A stretch of DNA of 64,000 nucleotides from Stachybotrys elegans (taxonomy: Eukaryota; Ascomycota; Sordariomycetes; Hypocreales; Stachybotryaceae), in contig JAGPNK010000014.1 of the NCBI GenBank assembly GCA_020746835.1, forward strand, positions 620,001-684,000, given 5' to 3'. Shown in pieces: positions 1 to 11,587 of this stretch. Numbering within the stretch: position 1 is the first letter of the stretch; the number at the start of each line of letters is the position of its first letter. The notes under the pieces were generated by a model. That model ran no database searches. It saw only the letters and a list, made by a program, of their open reading frames with translations, and was not told the origin of the DNA. The position numbers and the translations under genes were made by a program.

Positions 1-1586
1 TGCTCACGAGGTCCAAGGGTTGGAGACTTACCGACGAGTTACAATACCAACGACGGCTGTGCAGATCGATCTTGGGCTAAGGATAAGGATTCTCTTCACC
101 GTATTGAGTGAAGAAAGGGATAGTCGCTGAACTCAGGTGCGAGAGGTGCGCTCTCCAATAATGGCGTAGGAAGTGCGCGCGCCTCTATCCTTGAGAGAAC
201 AGGATGAGGGGGTGTGAAAGGAAGAGAGAGAGAAAGAGAGAATGAAACGGGAGGAGAAATTTTGAAAAGAAGGATATAATGGTGTCTGTGGATGGTTGGA
301 CTCGACGAAGCAAAAACAGTGAATCAGAATGCGACGACTGCTGTGAATAGAGAGGTAGCTATTGTATTATGTGGGGGGGACTATTCGTGAATAGTCTCTT
401 CTTCTGGGTTGAAGATGGAGTACAGATTGTCTCTTGCGAAAGGCAATAGGGCGCGGTGGTGCTGTGTTTGAGGGTGCGTAGGAGGAGAATGGGGGAGAAT
501 CCTGTGAGGGCAAAGGATGAAGGAGGAAGAGAAGAGGTTTGAAGCGGGCCGGCGATGATTTCAGATGTGTGCTTTCTTCGCTCCCTCATATCACATGATT
601 GGATCTCTCTTAGGGCTCGAGCTCTCTCACTCTTCTCTCAGATTATCAGGCGAGAAGAGATGCAGGGGAGATATCTGATGCTGGCCACACGGGTTGGGCG
701 GCAGCTGTCAGGAGAGGCTTGACAGCTGCCCGGAGGGGGTGCGTTGACTAGCCGGCACGCAGCTCCATCTATACACAATACAGATTAGCCTTCGTTTCCA
801 TCGGTAGGTAGGATGAAGTGTTTAGTATTTGCATGCTGCCTGGATGTGCGCTGGTGAAGCCATCGTGGCTGACATTCGTTCTTCTCGTGTGACTAGCACA
901 ACCATCTCATTGGCTCTGCGGTTTACACCGGTAATCAGATTGTATGCACCACATTCCCAATGATACGGAATAGGCGCCGGATGACGAGTGCCTTTACTGG
1001 CGGATAAAGACGTGCAATCGTAGAGAACGCTCACGAGGGTGCCCTCGCCCCGTTCCCAATCTATGCATGCTACTTGTCTCGTACAACTCCAAGAACAGAT
1101 TGTATAAATCGCGCGGTCGAATGCCCATGCAGTCGCTTCATTGGGCGTGGATTGGAGCGAGCGGGTTCAGATAGCAACGGCAAAGACACAAACACACACA
1201 CAATGACTGTTGCTTTCATCTCAAGCACAACCTGGCGGAGACGGCTCGCAATCACTGTCTGATCGTTCGGATGTGTTTCGTCAGCAATAGTAAAAAGCAC
1301 AAAAAGGCAGAGGCAGTCTGGGCAAGGAAGATGCGACTGGCCAGCAATAGCCCGCAACCTGCCAACACTGAGCAGTTGGTTGAAGATTGGCGCATGAACT
1401 GTTCCGGCTTCCTTTTCATGCCGGGAGATTAGGGCGGTCGGGTCGTGGGATCGCTCTCCTGTGAACTTTTTCTATTCAGTAGCGCCTCGCAATACGTATG
1501 TGCCGCAGGATATTCCCGCCCATGTATAAAGATGCGCCTCCATCCCCAGACCTCGTCCCTCGTACCCATCATACATAGTCCTTGGC
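1..1586. other. Left edge: no recognisable gene, possible 5' leader of a minus-strand gene
   Basis: No coding region I can support. On the minus strand, about 180-260 and 480-680 are pyrimidine-rich, as in fungal promoters and leaders, and a GGTAAGT donor-like site lies near position 30. This suggests the promoter and leader of a minus-strand gene that continues beyond the left edge. Short ORFs here (up to about 95 codons) have no family resemblance and look random. The stretch from about 870 to 1586 is downstream of ARPC4 and holds nothing else that I can name. Confidence 0.3.
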
Positions 1587-2434
1587 TTAGTCGAACTGGG
1601 TTCTGCGTCAGCACTGCGCGAGAGGCACGGCCTAATGATGTGCTTACCGGCGTCAGGAAAGACTCGGCCACGAAACGAGCTCTAGCGTTGAGCTTCTCTT
1701 CGTCAGTTCCATACATTTGCACGCGGCATGGGGTCCTTACGAAGAGCTTCATCTCGGAAATCTCCTTGTCGACTTCCTCCATCTGCAATGTTGTTAAACG
1801 ACTGGTCGCCAATATCGGGGAGACGTGACTTACAAACTCCAACAGGAAGTCTACCAGCTTGTGCTTCAATAGCGCCTCTGTGTGGAAGTTGGTGATGAGG
1901 AAAGAAATATCATAGCCCTACTCGCGTCAGCATAAGCCGTGATCTATAGCAGCTCTATGCTATCATACTTCGATCGGTTTCCTTCGCAGGATAAAGAAGG
2001 ACTCGGCGCTAGAGACGCAGTCAGCTCAGCGCCCAACCACCTTGTACAGCGAGCAGACTTGCCGTTGGGTCAGGAATCGGGTAAACTTGTGGACTAGGAT
2101 GTGCTCAATCTCGTCGGCCTGCTTGATCTTGATGCTCACGCGGACCGAGTTGACCGAGGGCTCGATGAGGACGCGCTCGTTCTCGTTGCGGGCAATCGTC
2201 AGGGGCGTGAGGAGGACTTCGGGCGAGGACTGTGCCTCGATCTCGGGGACGTTGTGGCGCTCAGCGTTCTGGGATGCAAAGTCGGACAGCGTCAACGCCG
2301 ACGTCAAGCTGCTGCGGACGCACTGCAGGTAGGGCCGTAGGGATTGGGACTGCAACGGGCGTGGTCAGTACGTCGTTCGACAAGCGGTGGCGGATGGGCC
2401 ATTGTCCGCGACGGGGACGGGGTAGACGTACCAT
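1587..2434 (-). CDS. ARC19: Arp2/3 complex subunit 4 (ARPC4 / p20), seven coding exons
   Basis: ARPC4 is a core subunit of the Arp2/3 complex, which nucleates branched actin for endocytic patches. Exons on minus: 2434-2432, 2349-2063, 2008-1969, 1917-1834, 1782-1741, 1692-1648, 1595-1587, giving 169 residues; animal ARPC4 has 168. The translation follows the family closely: [13 protein letters not shown] at the start, then [14 protein letters not shown] and KQADEIE segments, [24 protein letters not shown] and [16 protein letters not shown] at the end. The first coding exon is only the ATG, and the last carries only Phe-Asp-stop. Intron 2 uses a GC donor (GCAAGT); the reading frame into the Ala-Glu-Ser-Phe-Phe segment needs it. 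Introns are 48-82 nt. The gene is divergent from the UBP6-like gene across about 540 bp. Identity is near certain; the tiny terminal exons are inferred from splice sites and family ends. Confidence 0.95.
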
Positions 2435-2977
2435 GGCGGCGGTGGGAGGCTGGGCCTTTGTCGAGTCTCGTTGGGTTGTGGTTCAGGGACTCGTCGTTGC
2501 TTGGGGATCGTGAGAGTCAGCGGGGTCGCCTTGGAGCCTACTAACTGAGTGACGGAGCTCTCAGGCTGGCTGGCTCGCTGGCTGGCTGGCTTGCTTGACG
2601 ACGACTTGGCTGGACTGGAACCAGCTAGCAGTGGGGGGGGCAGCCAATTGTGGACCAATGATAGCGCCGATACGCTCTGTGGCTTGACAGGCAAGAAAGC
2701 TGGGGCTTGGCTTAGATAGCATGACGCTCTTGTGGCGGCGAGCTGATTACCCCACTTCTGGGTGGCTAATGGAATTAACCAGGTACCAGCTTCGGTGACG
2801 AAGCTCTCCATTTGCTTCTTTGACTTTGCATTAACGCCCCAGCTTCTTTCTTCCCTCAAAACCCACCGTGTCATCTAATTCTTCCAAGCCTGGTCGCTTT
2901 CTCTTTTGCAATTGTTTCTATTTTGCTCTTCTCCCACGCCTCGAGACACGGCTCGATCTGTTAAGGACCTCGCAGCC
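2435..2977. promoter_or_regulatory. Shared divergent promoter, ARPC4 and UBP6-like
   Basis: The 543 bp between the ARPC4 start (minus) and the UBP6-like start (plus) must hold both promoters and leaders. The plus-strand side just before 2978 is pyrimidine-rich (CTTTCTCTTTTGC-like), typical of fungal leaders. Near 2565-2600 there is a short GCTGGCTG-type repeat. I see no clear TATA box. Confidence 0.6.
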
Positions 2978-4818
2978 ATGGCTTCAATACAAGGTGCGTT
3001 CTCCCCTCCCCCCCTCCTCCTCCCCCCCTCCATTGCTTTCCCTTCACCTTTCCGTCCATCCCTACCTGCCTCCCTAATCCGCTGGGGCTCTGCTGACCGC
3101 ACATCTATCTCGTAGTTTTTGTAAAGCACCATGGCAAGAAGTACGAAGTCGAAGTAGATCCGGATACTAAGGGCGAGGACTTCAAGCTCCAGCTCTTCAG
3201 CCTCACCAATGTCGAGCCCGATCGACAGCGCATCCTCATCAAGGGCGGCCAGCTCAAAGATGACGCCGACATGGGCAAAATTGGCCTCAAGCCTGGCCAG
3301 AACATCCTGATGATGGGAACCCCCAGCGATAGTGCTGGGGCCAACATCGATGCCCTCCGTCCCAAAGAGCAGATCAAGTTCGTCGAGGACATGACCGACG
3401 CTGAGAGAGCCAAGCAGCTTGATGCTACTCCGGCTGGTTTGATCAATCTCGGCAACACCTGCTACCTCAACGCAAGTCTTCAGACTCTGCGCGCCATCCC
3501 GGAGCTTCATAGCGTCTTGTCCACCTACAAGGGTGAGACGAGGGCCATGACTAGCGCCGGCACGGCCACATTGAGCACCGACCTGGCTGCCCATCTGGCC
3601 AAACTCTTCAGGGAGCTTGGCGAGACAGAGAAGGCTTTCCCGCCATCCGGTTTTATCCATGGCCTGCGGCAGCTCTACCCTCAGTTTGCCGAGAGGAACA
3701 AGTCTGGCAGCGGCTTTGCCCAGCAAGACGCCGAGGAGGCTTGGACCCAGATCGTGCAGCAGCTCTCACAGAGGCTTCGCCTCAAGGACTCGGATGAGAG
3801 CGACAGCTCGTTTGTCCAGAAGTACATGGCGGGCGAGTTCAGCTCCGTCATGGAGTGTGATGAGCAGGAGGCACGCGATGCTGGTGAAGAAGTCGTCAAG
3901 TCCAAGGATACCTTCTTCAAGCTCGATTGTCACATTGACGGGCAGACCAACCATCTGCGTGATGGCATCATGGCCTCCCTGACCGAGAAGCTGGAGAAGA
4001 AGTCGGAGGTCCTTGGCCGCGACGCCACCTACACCAAGAAGTCCCAGATTTCCCGTGCACCCAAGTACCTGACTGTCCACTTTGTTCGTTTCTTCTGGAA
4101 GCGGGAGACGCAGAAGAAGGCCAAAATCATGCGCAAGGTCACGTTCCCTCACGAGCTCGACATTGTCGAATTCTGCTCTGACGACCTAAAGAGCGCCTTG
4201 GTCCCCGTCCGTGACAAGGTCCGTGAGGTTCGCAAGGAAGAGGAAGACATTGAGCGTGCCCGCAAGAGGCGCAAGAAGACTCACGGGCAGGACACGGCCG
4301 ATATCCCCGGCGGCTCCGGTCTTCCCTCGGAGAGCGAGAAGAAGAAGAAGGAAGAGGAGAAGAAGAAGAAGGAAGAGGAGAGGGGCGAGAAGTCGACTGA
4401 TGGCGATACCGTCATGGGCGAGACGTACAAGACGGACGCCGAGGTGGAGGCCGAGAAGGATGCGTCCCTCCTCGCCGCCAAGAAGGAGCTCAACGCGCTC
4501 ATCAACCCCGAGCTGCGCAAGGATGACGGTGCCAACCAGTCGGGTCTCTACGAGCTCCGAGCTGTTGTCACACACCAGGGTGGCAGCGCTGACAGCGGCC
4601 ACTACACGGCATTCGTCAAGAAGACTGCGCCCGTTGACCCCAAGACGGGCAAGGCTGGTGAGGAAGATGGCAAGTGGTGGTGGTTCAACGACGACAAGGT
4701 GACCGAGGTGGCGTCGGACAAGATTGAGACCCTGGCTGGCGGTGGCGAGTCTCACTCGGCTCTGATTCTCCTCTACAAGGCCATTGCCCTCCCCACTGCC
4801 GAGGGTCTCATGGATTAG
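2978..4818 (+). CDS. UBP6: Ubiquitin carboxyl-terminal hydrolase, UBP6/USP14 type
   Basis: A cysteine protease that trims ubiquitin chains at the 26S proteasome. Exon 1 is 2978-2993 and exon 2 is 3116-4818, separated by a 122-nt intron (GTGCGT ... CGTAG); 572 residues against about 500 in yeast Ubp6 and human USP14. The N-terminus (residues 1 to about 75) is a ubiquitin-like fold (VFVKHHGKKYEVEVDP ... ILIKGGQLKDD), the part that docks on the proteasome. The Cys box GNTCYLNASLQTL places the nucleophile at Cys121. The His box near residue 501 reads DSGHYTAF. The extra length is mostly a Lys/Glu-rich run around residues 352-375 followed by a charged stretch, between the catalytic boxes. The start is chosen because exon 1 (MASIQ) joins in frame with the ubiquitin-like strand. 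Confident. Confidence 0.95.
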
Positions 4819-5273
4819 ACGGAGAGATGGCAGATGCAAACACGGGCGTTTGTCAAGGAGTTGCAAGGGACACGGGCTGGATGAAATGCGTTCATGAACT
4901 CAATGACTAATGGTAGACAACCAGTAAAGCCACGCTACATCCATGATACATTTTACCTCTGGCTATAATATATTTTACAGTATTCTACAGTGCCGTGCCT
5001 GTGAGTAGACGATGCGACCTGTGGTATCGTGGCGCAATAACCGACGGGTCCTCGATTACTCCCGTCCCGTGGCTTGGGACCATGTATCCGTATCCCGGTG
5101 CATATTCTGTGCTCGGTAGAGGATTAGGAATGCCTTTCGGGCTCTCCATTCTATCCACTCGTGTTATGGTCGGTTGATCAATCGGTCGAGGTCGCTTTGG
5201 TATCGAAACCCCATGGGGATCGTGCGAGGCAGTATGTCATAAAAGGTGTTCGAGGCTCCCTCCCCTTTCTTCT
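4819..5273. other. Convergent gap
   Basis: About 455 bp between the stop of the UBP6-like gene (plus) and the stop of the small membrane protein (minus). It must hold both 3' ends. An AT-rich run near 4960-4985 (TATAATATATTTTACAG) could serve 3'-end formation for the plus gene. No coding signal seen. Confidence 0.5.
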
Positions 5274-5674
5274 TCACTTTTCGCTCTCCTTCTTGGCCTC
5301 GAGCTCTTTCTTCCTCTCCTCCACGCGGGCATTGAAGCGGTCCAGCTTAAACTGTATATGTGACCTCTGCTTCAGCAAGGACTCCTTGTGCGCCTCGAGA
5401 GCGGCAATCTGTTCCTCGGGGGTCGTCTCGCGGAACTGCTTGATGGCCTGCGACAAGGAAGACCGGGGATGTTAGCTGGTTGGGGGGAGGGTTATGTATA
5501 TGTAGAATGGGAAGGGGGGCGGTGGCGTGCCTCTTCCTTTTGCTGGTCTGTCTTGATCAGGGCACCCGTCAGGGCACCAACGGCCACGACGGCGAAGACG
5601 CCAACGGCCCAGGCGCCGGCGCGGATCTTCTGCTTCTGCGACCACGCACGACGCGCGGCGGGGGCTGCAGCCAT
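5274..5674 (-). CDS. Small single-pass membrane protein with C-terminal coiled coil
   Basis: Two exons on minus, 5674-5531 and 5447-5274, giving 105 residues. Residues 1-17 are basic and Ala-rich (AAAPAARRAWSQKQK). About 20-42 form one transmembrane helix (AWAVGVFAVVAVGALTGAL). The rest is charged and heptad-like (EEQIAALEAHKESLLKQRSHI, then EERKKELEAKKESEK), so a coiled coil is likely. The basic N-terminus followed by one helix suggests a small mitochondrial inner-membrane or ER protein, but I do not recognise the family and give no function. The 83-nt intron has a normal TCGCAG acceptor, but the frame needs a GC donor (GAG then GCACGC); no GT lies close enough to keep the frame. It is divergent from the SHB17-like gene. 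Confidence 0.75.
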
Positions 5675-6612
5675 TTTCCTGTGTGCGTGTGGGTGCGTGC
5701 GGACTGCCGGTGGTTGCGGAGGCCGAGGCGGGGGGGAGGGAGGGAGGGAGAGTGTCTTGAACCGTGGGCGCTGGCGCAAAGAGCAAAGAAGGAAGCTATC
5801 GCGGGACTGCACGCGCGCTTGGGCGCGGCTAGATCGTCGGGTGGCTGGCCCGTGCAAACAAGGACCGGACCCAGTTTATGGAGAAGGGGGGCGAAATCGG
5901 CGGGCGGAGAAGTATGGCGTCAATTGGATGGCTTCGTCTCGGTGTTTGACAGGATAGAAGAGGTCTTGTCGGCGGGTTCGCCGACACTCGGCGTGGCTTA
6001 TTCTTCTCGTCTCTTTTTTTTTCCTTTTGCTTGCTGGCTTGCTTGCGTGCGGCATGTGGATTGGGCAATGTGTGTAATTCAATTTCATTAGTCAGCTGAT
6101 TTGAGAGGGGAAACGATGCGATAATGACGACGTGGGCAATTGGGGCGAGCGTCTTTCTGACGGGCCTGTCTCTGATGCGATATTTCAAAAGGCGCATGCT
6201 GCGGTCTTTACTTGTACCGACGCATCTACAACATTCGCTATATATAACAAGCCATACGCGCTGCTGGAAAAAGGCTGTTAGTGTAGGAGCGCCTTGTATG
6301 ATTAAATCAATCATACCTACCCTATACCTCGATCGCTGATGTTGATAATAGACGACGACGTGCGTATATACCTCGAGGAGCTATTGAACTGAAATAACGG
6401 CATCTGAATCGGCTCCTTGTACGTTGCATCTGATTTCGCACAGTGAAGGGCTTCTTCCAGTGTTGCTGAGAAGGTGCAAAGCATATATCTCTTCCTCGGA
6501 TCCTTCACGCAAGTCACATCCGTCAGCTTCAGCCAACCGCTCACTCAACTCATTCCCAACCAACCGTTCAAACCTCCAGCACCACCAGGGCTAACCGTCG
6601 TGCAGAAGAACC
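5675..6612. promoter_or_regulatory. Divergent promoter region
   Basis: 938 bp between the small membrane protein (minus) and the SHB17-like gene (plus). The minus-strand leader side near 5690-5770 is pyrimidine-rich when read on minus. Before 6613 the sequence becomes A/C-rich (CAACCAACCG-like), a common fungal leader composition. A T-rich run lies at about 6010-6030. No further gene is visible. Confidence 0.5.
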
Positions 6613-8245
6613 ATGGCCACGCCGCGCGTCTTCATCGTCCGCCATGGAGAAACCGAATGGTCCCTCAACGGCCGCCACACGGGCAGCACGGATATCCCCC
6701 TCACGGCCAACGGCGAGAAGCGTATCCGCGCCACGGGCAAGGCCCTCGTCGGCGACGATCGCCTCATTGTCCCGCGGCAGCTCGCTCACATGTAAGTCAT
6801 CTGGTGACGGGGGCCGACCTCAGGCGTCCGGTCGCACGTACTGTACTGCACTGCTCTGGCTGCCCTCGGCCCTTGGCGCACCCGCTTCTATTTCTGTTGC
6901 CCATGTGCCCGCCCTGACACGCTCCTTTGGGTTATCTCCGCGCATGATGAGATTGTGTTGGTTCGATCAGCCGGTTTCCCAGATGTCTGGGGGCACAGCC
7001 GATCTAATTTCACTCACCAAATCCAATTTCAAAACACACGCGCTCTGCCTCATCCTCCCGCTGCCTTCTTTGTCTGCCTCATCCTCAGATCCACGGGGAT
7101 ATTCTTGGTCACAAAGGCAGAGATCCCTCCAAGCCTAACGAGATGGCGTCTTGTCTTGCCTGCCTGCCTGCCTGGAGTTGGTGATCCTACGGCGGACCCC
7201 AAAAACGACTCCTCCATTCCTTTCCCTCTGACCAGGACCCGCTACACGCCCTTCCTACAGGCAGATCCTCTTGCAGCCCAAGCCTCACCACCAACAATAG
7301 CCAAAGAAAACGCGCCCCTCCCTCCTAATTCCTCTTCATGCAAATCACAAGTCGTGGGCGGCAACACAGCCTCTCTCCCCCCCCCCCCCCTCTCTCGTTC
7401 TCTCTCACCCGCATGCACCGCTAACTAGAGCTTGCACAATAGCTATGTGTCCCCCCGCAAGCGTGCCCAGCGGACCTTTGAGCTGCTCAACCTAGGCGTA
7501 GATTGCAAGCTCCCCTGGCACCCGCACGGCGATGAGGCCACCGAAGGCCTGCCGTGCGCCGCCAACGTCGAGGTGACCGAGGACATACGCGAGTGGGACT
7601 ACGGCGACTACGAGGGCATCACAAGCCCCGAGATCCGCAAGCTTCGTGCTGAGCAGGGCCTCCAAGGTACATGGGACATCTGGAGAGATGGATGCCCTGG
7701 CGGCGAGTGAGTTCATCAACCCCTTTTCATTACACCCCCTCACAGGTTTCTCTTGGTCGGATACTCTTGGCCTTTTTCAACATCAGCTTCTACAGGAGTC
7801 GATGTATGAAGAGAGAGTAAAAAAAGTGGCTCAGAAGGATTGGCTAAGTGCAATAATCGCCGCACAGAAGTCCCCAGGACGTAACCGACCGGCTGGATCG
7901 CCTAATCAAGGATATCCGTGACAAGTATCATGCCCCCGTCATTGGCAAGCCCAAGGATCAAGCGGGCAACGGTGACGTCCTGATCGTCGCGCATGGTCAC
8001 ATACTTCGTGCCTTTGCCATGAGATGGGCCGGCAAGACTCTCCAGGATGGCCCGGCCTTCCTCCTGGAAGCCGGTGGTGTGGGAACCTTGAGGTGCGTGT
8101 CTGGGGTTTCCCCGTCTGATCGTCGTGTGTGTCGTCGCTGACAGGATTTGCTTCAAGCTACGAGCATCATAGCATTCAAGAGCCTGCCATCCTTTTGGGA
8201 GGCGCTTTCGTGGTAGACATTGCGGAGAAGGGACTGCCCAAGTAA
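6613..8245 (+). CDS. SHB17: Histidine-phosphatase family sugar bisphosphatase, SHB17-like
   Basis: Four exons: 6613-6791, 7443-7706, 7871-8092, 8158-8245, giving 250 residues (yeast Shb17 has 271). This branch of the phosphoglycerate-mutase fold includes sedoheptulose-1,7-bisphosphatase, which drives carbon into ribose synthesis. The phosphohistidine motif VRHGETEW is at residues 9-16. SPRKRAQRT, EWDYGDYEG and the second catalytic histidine in IVAHGHILRAFAMRW follow, then LEAGGVGTLSYEHHSIQEP near the C-terminus. Intron 1 is 651 nt, far longer than the others in this window, and holds a run of about 13 cytosines near 7378-7390. The joint of exons 2 and 3 (GGD-PQDV) rests on a CAGAAG acceptor. 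It converges on the methyltransferase gene. Family is certain; the exact substrate is inferred from the yeast protein. Confidence 0.9.
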
Positions 8246-8367
8246 TGAAGGGCATTTCGGCACCAAGGAAGATGTAAATGGTGGAAGAGAGTATATTCTA
8301 TCTGACAAGAGGGGATTCGCTGCAAGATCTTTGAACGTAGTTGCCGGCCATTCTATTGTAGACCCAA

Positions 8368-9751
8368 TTATGCCTTGGATCCCCTGGCCAGGAATACCCT
8401 TCGTGTCCTGTTCTTACCGTTGGGCTTGTGAAAGGTAACCTCCTTTCCCAGCACCTTGAATCCAAAGTCGCTTCCGGCACCCGCCGCCTCGAATATACCC
8501 TTCATGTCGCCCTCTGAGAAGCCATGGCGCACCACGCCATGCGCCGCGGCGTCCGGCATGTCGGCCAGCGAGCCCGTCACAAAGTCGAGTATGAAGAGCA
8601 CTCCTCCCGGCCGCAGGCGGTCCACCAGCCTGCGGGCGGCCAGCTCGCAGTCCTCAAAGTGGTGGAAGCCCACGCTGACGCCGGCCATGTCGAAGTCGAA
8701 CCACCCCGGGCCCGAAAAGGCGGCCGGTCGGGGGTCCCCCGGCAGCGCCAGGTTCCCGAGGTAGGCCCTCATGCCGTCGGGGTAGAGGCCCTACGCGCGC
8801 GCGTTTGCGCAAGCTGTCAGACTCGGACGCGCAATGGGATGGGAGGACGGCCAAGTCGGCCACAATCTGGGGCCGTCAAGGCTAAAAGGGTAGGAAGAGG
8901 GGGGGAGTGAGGAGGAGGAGGAGAAGGAGGAGGGGGTGATGGGTCTCTCTCCAGCAAGGCTGACACCAGCTGCATGATTACACGAAAATAACAGTCTAGG
9001 TCAGGGAGACCCTTTTTCGTCTTTTTTATAATTGTTCTCTGGGCTGTGCTGTGCTGGGCCCGCGAGATGTCAAGGGAAGGGCGGGCGATGGATTCGTCTA
9101 CTCACCTCGTTCTGAGCCTTTGTGTTGTAGACATTGACCATGTTGTCGGACAGGTCGATGCCCACACACTCGCTGATGGAGGGCATCATGGACTATCACC
9201 CCCCCAACTGTGTCAGCTCAGCGTGTCCACATTGTATTCTTTTTTTTTTTGGTTTAATTTTGGACGTACGCGAGAGAGGAAACCTGTGCCGCAGGCATAA
9301 TCAAGGAGCCGACCTCCATTCCTAGCGCCGATGAAGTCGATGTTGGCTCTGACGGCCTCCTCGAGCTGCCTCGTGCTCTGAGCGAACTTGGCATCATACT
9401 CGGCAGCGAGAAGGCTGTTGGTTCGAGCGATGGACAGACAAGGAATTAGCGAGGTTCTTGGGGGCTGGCGTTACATTGAGCACGGTGCATGGCCAGGGGG
9501 GAGGAGATCGGGGGGGATGGGTGGATGTTGGTGGTGGTGGTGTGAGGTTCGGAGCATCAGCACAACAACCAACACCGAAACCTAGTCAAGTGGTGTGCGG
9601 CAATCACGGTATGTGCAATGAAATGCAATGCAGTGCTAAACAGGGAGGTAGAAGGATGTGCCCGCAGCTGCAGCCACGCCGTTCGGGCCAGGACGAGTGC
9701 GACTCACTCGAATTTAGCCTTGTTGGCGCCGGTCACGGTGTTGCATGCCAT
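8368..9751 (-). CDS. Class I SAM-dependent methyltransferase
   Basis: Four exons on minus: 9751-9708, 9414-9270, 9192-9106, 8790-8368, giving 232 residues. It should transfer a methyl group from S-adenosylmethionine; the acceptor is unknown. SAM motif I is LLDYACGTG at residues 51-59. The acidic end of strand 2 is GIDLSDNMV at about 74-82. Motif IV-like FDFDMAGVSVGFHHF is at 123-137, and a post-motif III RPGGVLFILDF at about 152-162. The N-terminus MACNTVTGANKAKFD and the YDAKFAQS helix match the usual opening of fungal UbiE/COQ5-like small methyltransferases. All three introns have good donors (GTGAGT, GTACGT, GTGAGT). Intron 3 (8791-9105) is 315 nt. The stop lies 123 bp from the stop of the SHB17-like gene. 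Family confident, substrate unknown. Confidence 0.88.
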
Positions 9752-10761
9752 GATATGTCGGTATGTATGCAGTATGCACGGGCTGCAATGGTGCACTGGG
9801 CGTACATGAACAGTAGGTGGTCTGTTGGGTGGTCTTTCAGGTGTGGACGGGGTCAAACATCCATCGCGTACAGCTGTCTACAGGGATGGTTGGTGCGGCC
9901 CGCAGCCTGACAGTCGAGAAGGACGGGAAGGAGGGGAGAGGAAGAACGAAGCTTGCCGTGTCGACGAGTATGCCTGGCCCTGTCGCTGTCGCTTTGTCGC
10001 GTCGTCTTGCGAAGCCGTGTCTCTGGCGCTTCTTTTATTCTTTTATATCAGTTGAATGCGGCAGGTTTGTAGTATGTGGCCACGCCTTCGGGCGCACTAA
10101 AAAGAGCCACCCCCAGACGGTTGAGCGGAAAGGTCAGGCCAGGTCATCACACCAAGTCAGCAAAAGTCAAGGAGCGGCTGCGCGATCGATTGATGACAGC
10201 AGGAGTTGGCGACCATGTGAGTCCTCACATGACCAAAGGCCCCCCCCCCCTTTCTTCCTCTTCTCTCTCCCCTCTCTCCCCCCCCCCCTCCTTCAGCTCT
10301 TGTGCAAGTTTGGCTGCGTCGCATTGCATTGGAACCAGCCATTGGATGCCGGGTGAATTAGCATTGCCTCTGAGGCACCCGGCAATCCTCTCTCCGGGCC
10401 TTGTAGGTAAGTATGGGATGGATGGTCATAGCTGGGGCCGGAGGACGTGGCAGCTGGCCATACGTCCAATTGTCCTCCCTCACTCACTCCCTCTTCCTTT
10501 CCCACCATCCCCCAACTTTTGAGCAACACCCACATGGTCCCTATACACACCCCTCCCTCCAATGCACGTCCGCCTTTGCATCACACAGCCGGGCGAAGCC
10601 CAGCCTGCGCTTCTCGCAGCAAAAAGTGCGGGCTAGCGCGCCATCTCTAGGGAGAAACGTAGAGCGACAAATACCATGGTGCGCCACGGTCATTGCTTGC
10701 CTCGTTATCATAGATGCGTAGTGCATGTAGCGCATGCAAGGGGGGAAAGCCACAGGGCAAA

Positions 10762-10787
10762 TACGACGGCGACGGCGACGGCGACGG
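10762..10787. repeat. (GACGGC)n short tandem repeat
   Basis: About four copies of a 6-bp GACGGC unit in the gene-free region. Confidence 0.85.
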
Positions 10788-11559
10788 AAAACGGGCACAC
10801 AGATACGGGAGACGGGGGGCGCTGGCGGCGCTTGGATCACTTGGAGCAGACGCACGAACCAAATAAGCACCCAGCCGATCATATCACGGGTGATCTTGCA
10901 CCTGCACGAGCGCACCGTTCCGTCGTCGCCTTGCCTCTGCCCTTCGTTGGTAACCCAACCATGGGTTCTGCCCACTGGGCGCCGCCCACTGGGGTGGGTG
11001 GTATTGCATCCTCGGCCAGGCCTCGACGCAATAAACACTCCCTCCCCTCATTTTTGTGCCATCCATCCCATGGTTCTGCCTGTATGCACACAATGCCATA
11101 CTGCATAGTCGCTCTTGTCCCACTGGCTGGTCCAAAGGCGGCCTGGAGGGCCAGCAGCAAAGGCCGCTCGTATTGATCCCATGCTTGTCATATAATGCAT
11201 GCGGTCGTCATGCAGCTGGCCGGAAGAGATGGTGTTGATCCTGTCCTTCGCTCACCACCGCACCGCAGTCGCGCCACACCGGCCCTCCCACATTGTATGG
11301 TAGCTGCATGGTAGCTGCATGGTCGTGACGCCAGCTCCCGCCATCACACATCGTGGCCAGCTTCCTCGGCAGAGCATACCCAGGGGTCATGGTATCCAGA
11401 CTGCGCGTCGCATAACAGTTGGCACCACCACCGTCGCCTGCCGCCCGACCAATGTGCCAGGAACCTTGGGTCAATAGAGGAGTCGAGGCCCATCTGTGCA
11501 GCCAGCGAACTTGACCGATCCCGCGCCAAGTACTCCGTATATGAGCCTCGACTAGTGTG

Positions 11560-11587
11560 GCATTGGCATTGGCATTGGCATTGGCAG
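11560..11587. repeat. (GGCATT)n short tandem repeat
   Basis: Between four and five copies of GGCATT in direct succession, just after a TACTCCGTA word at about 11530. Confidence 0.9.

Noticed and set aside
3617..3982. Open frames inside the UBP6-like gene on both strands
   Set aside because: Shadows of a long GC-rich coding exon.
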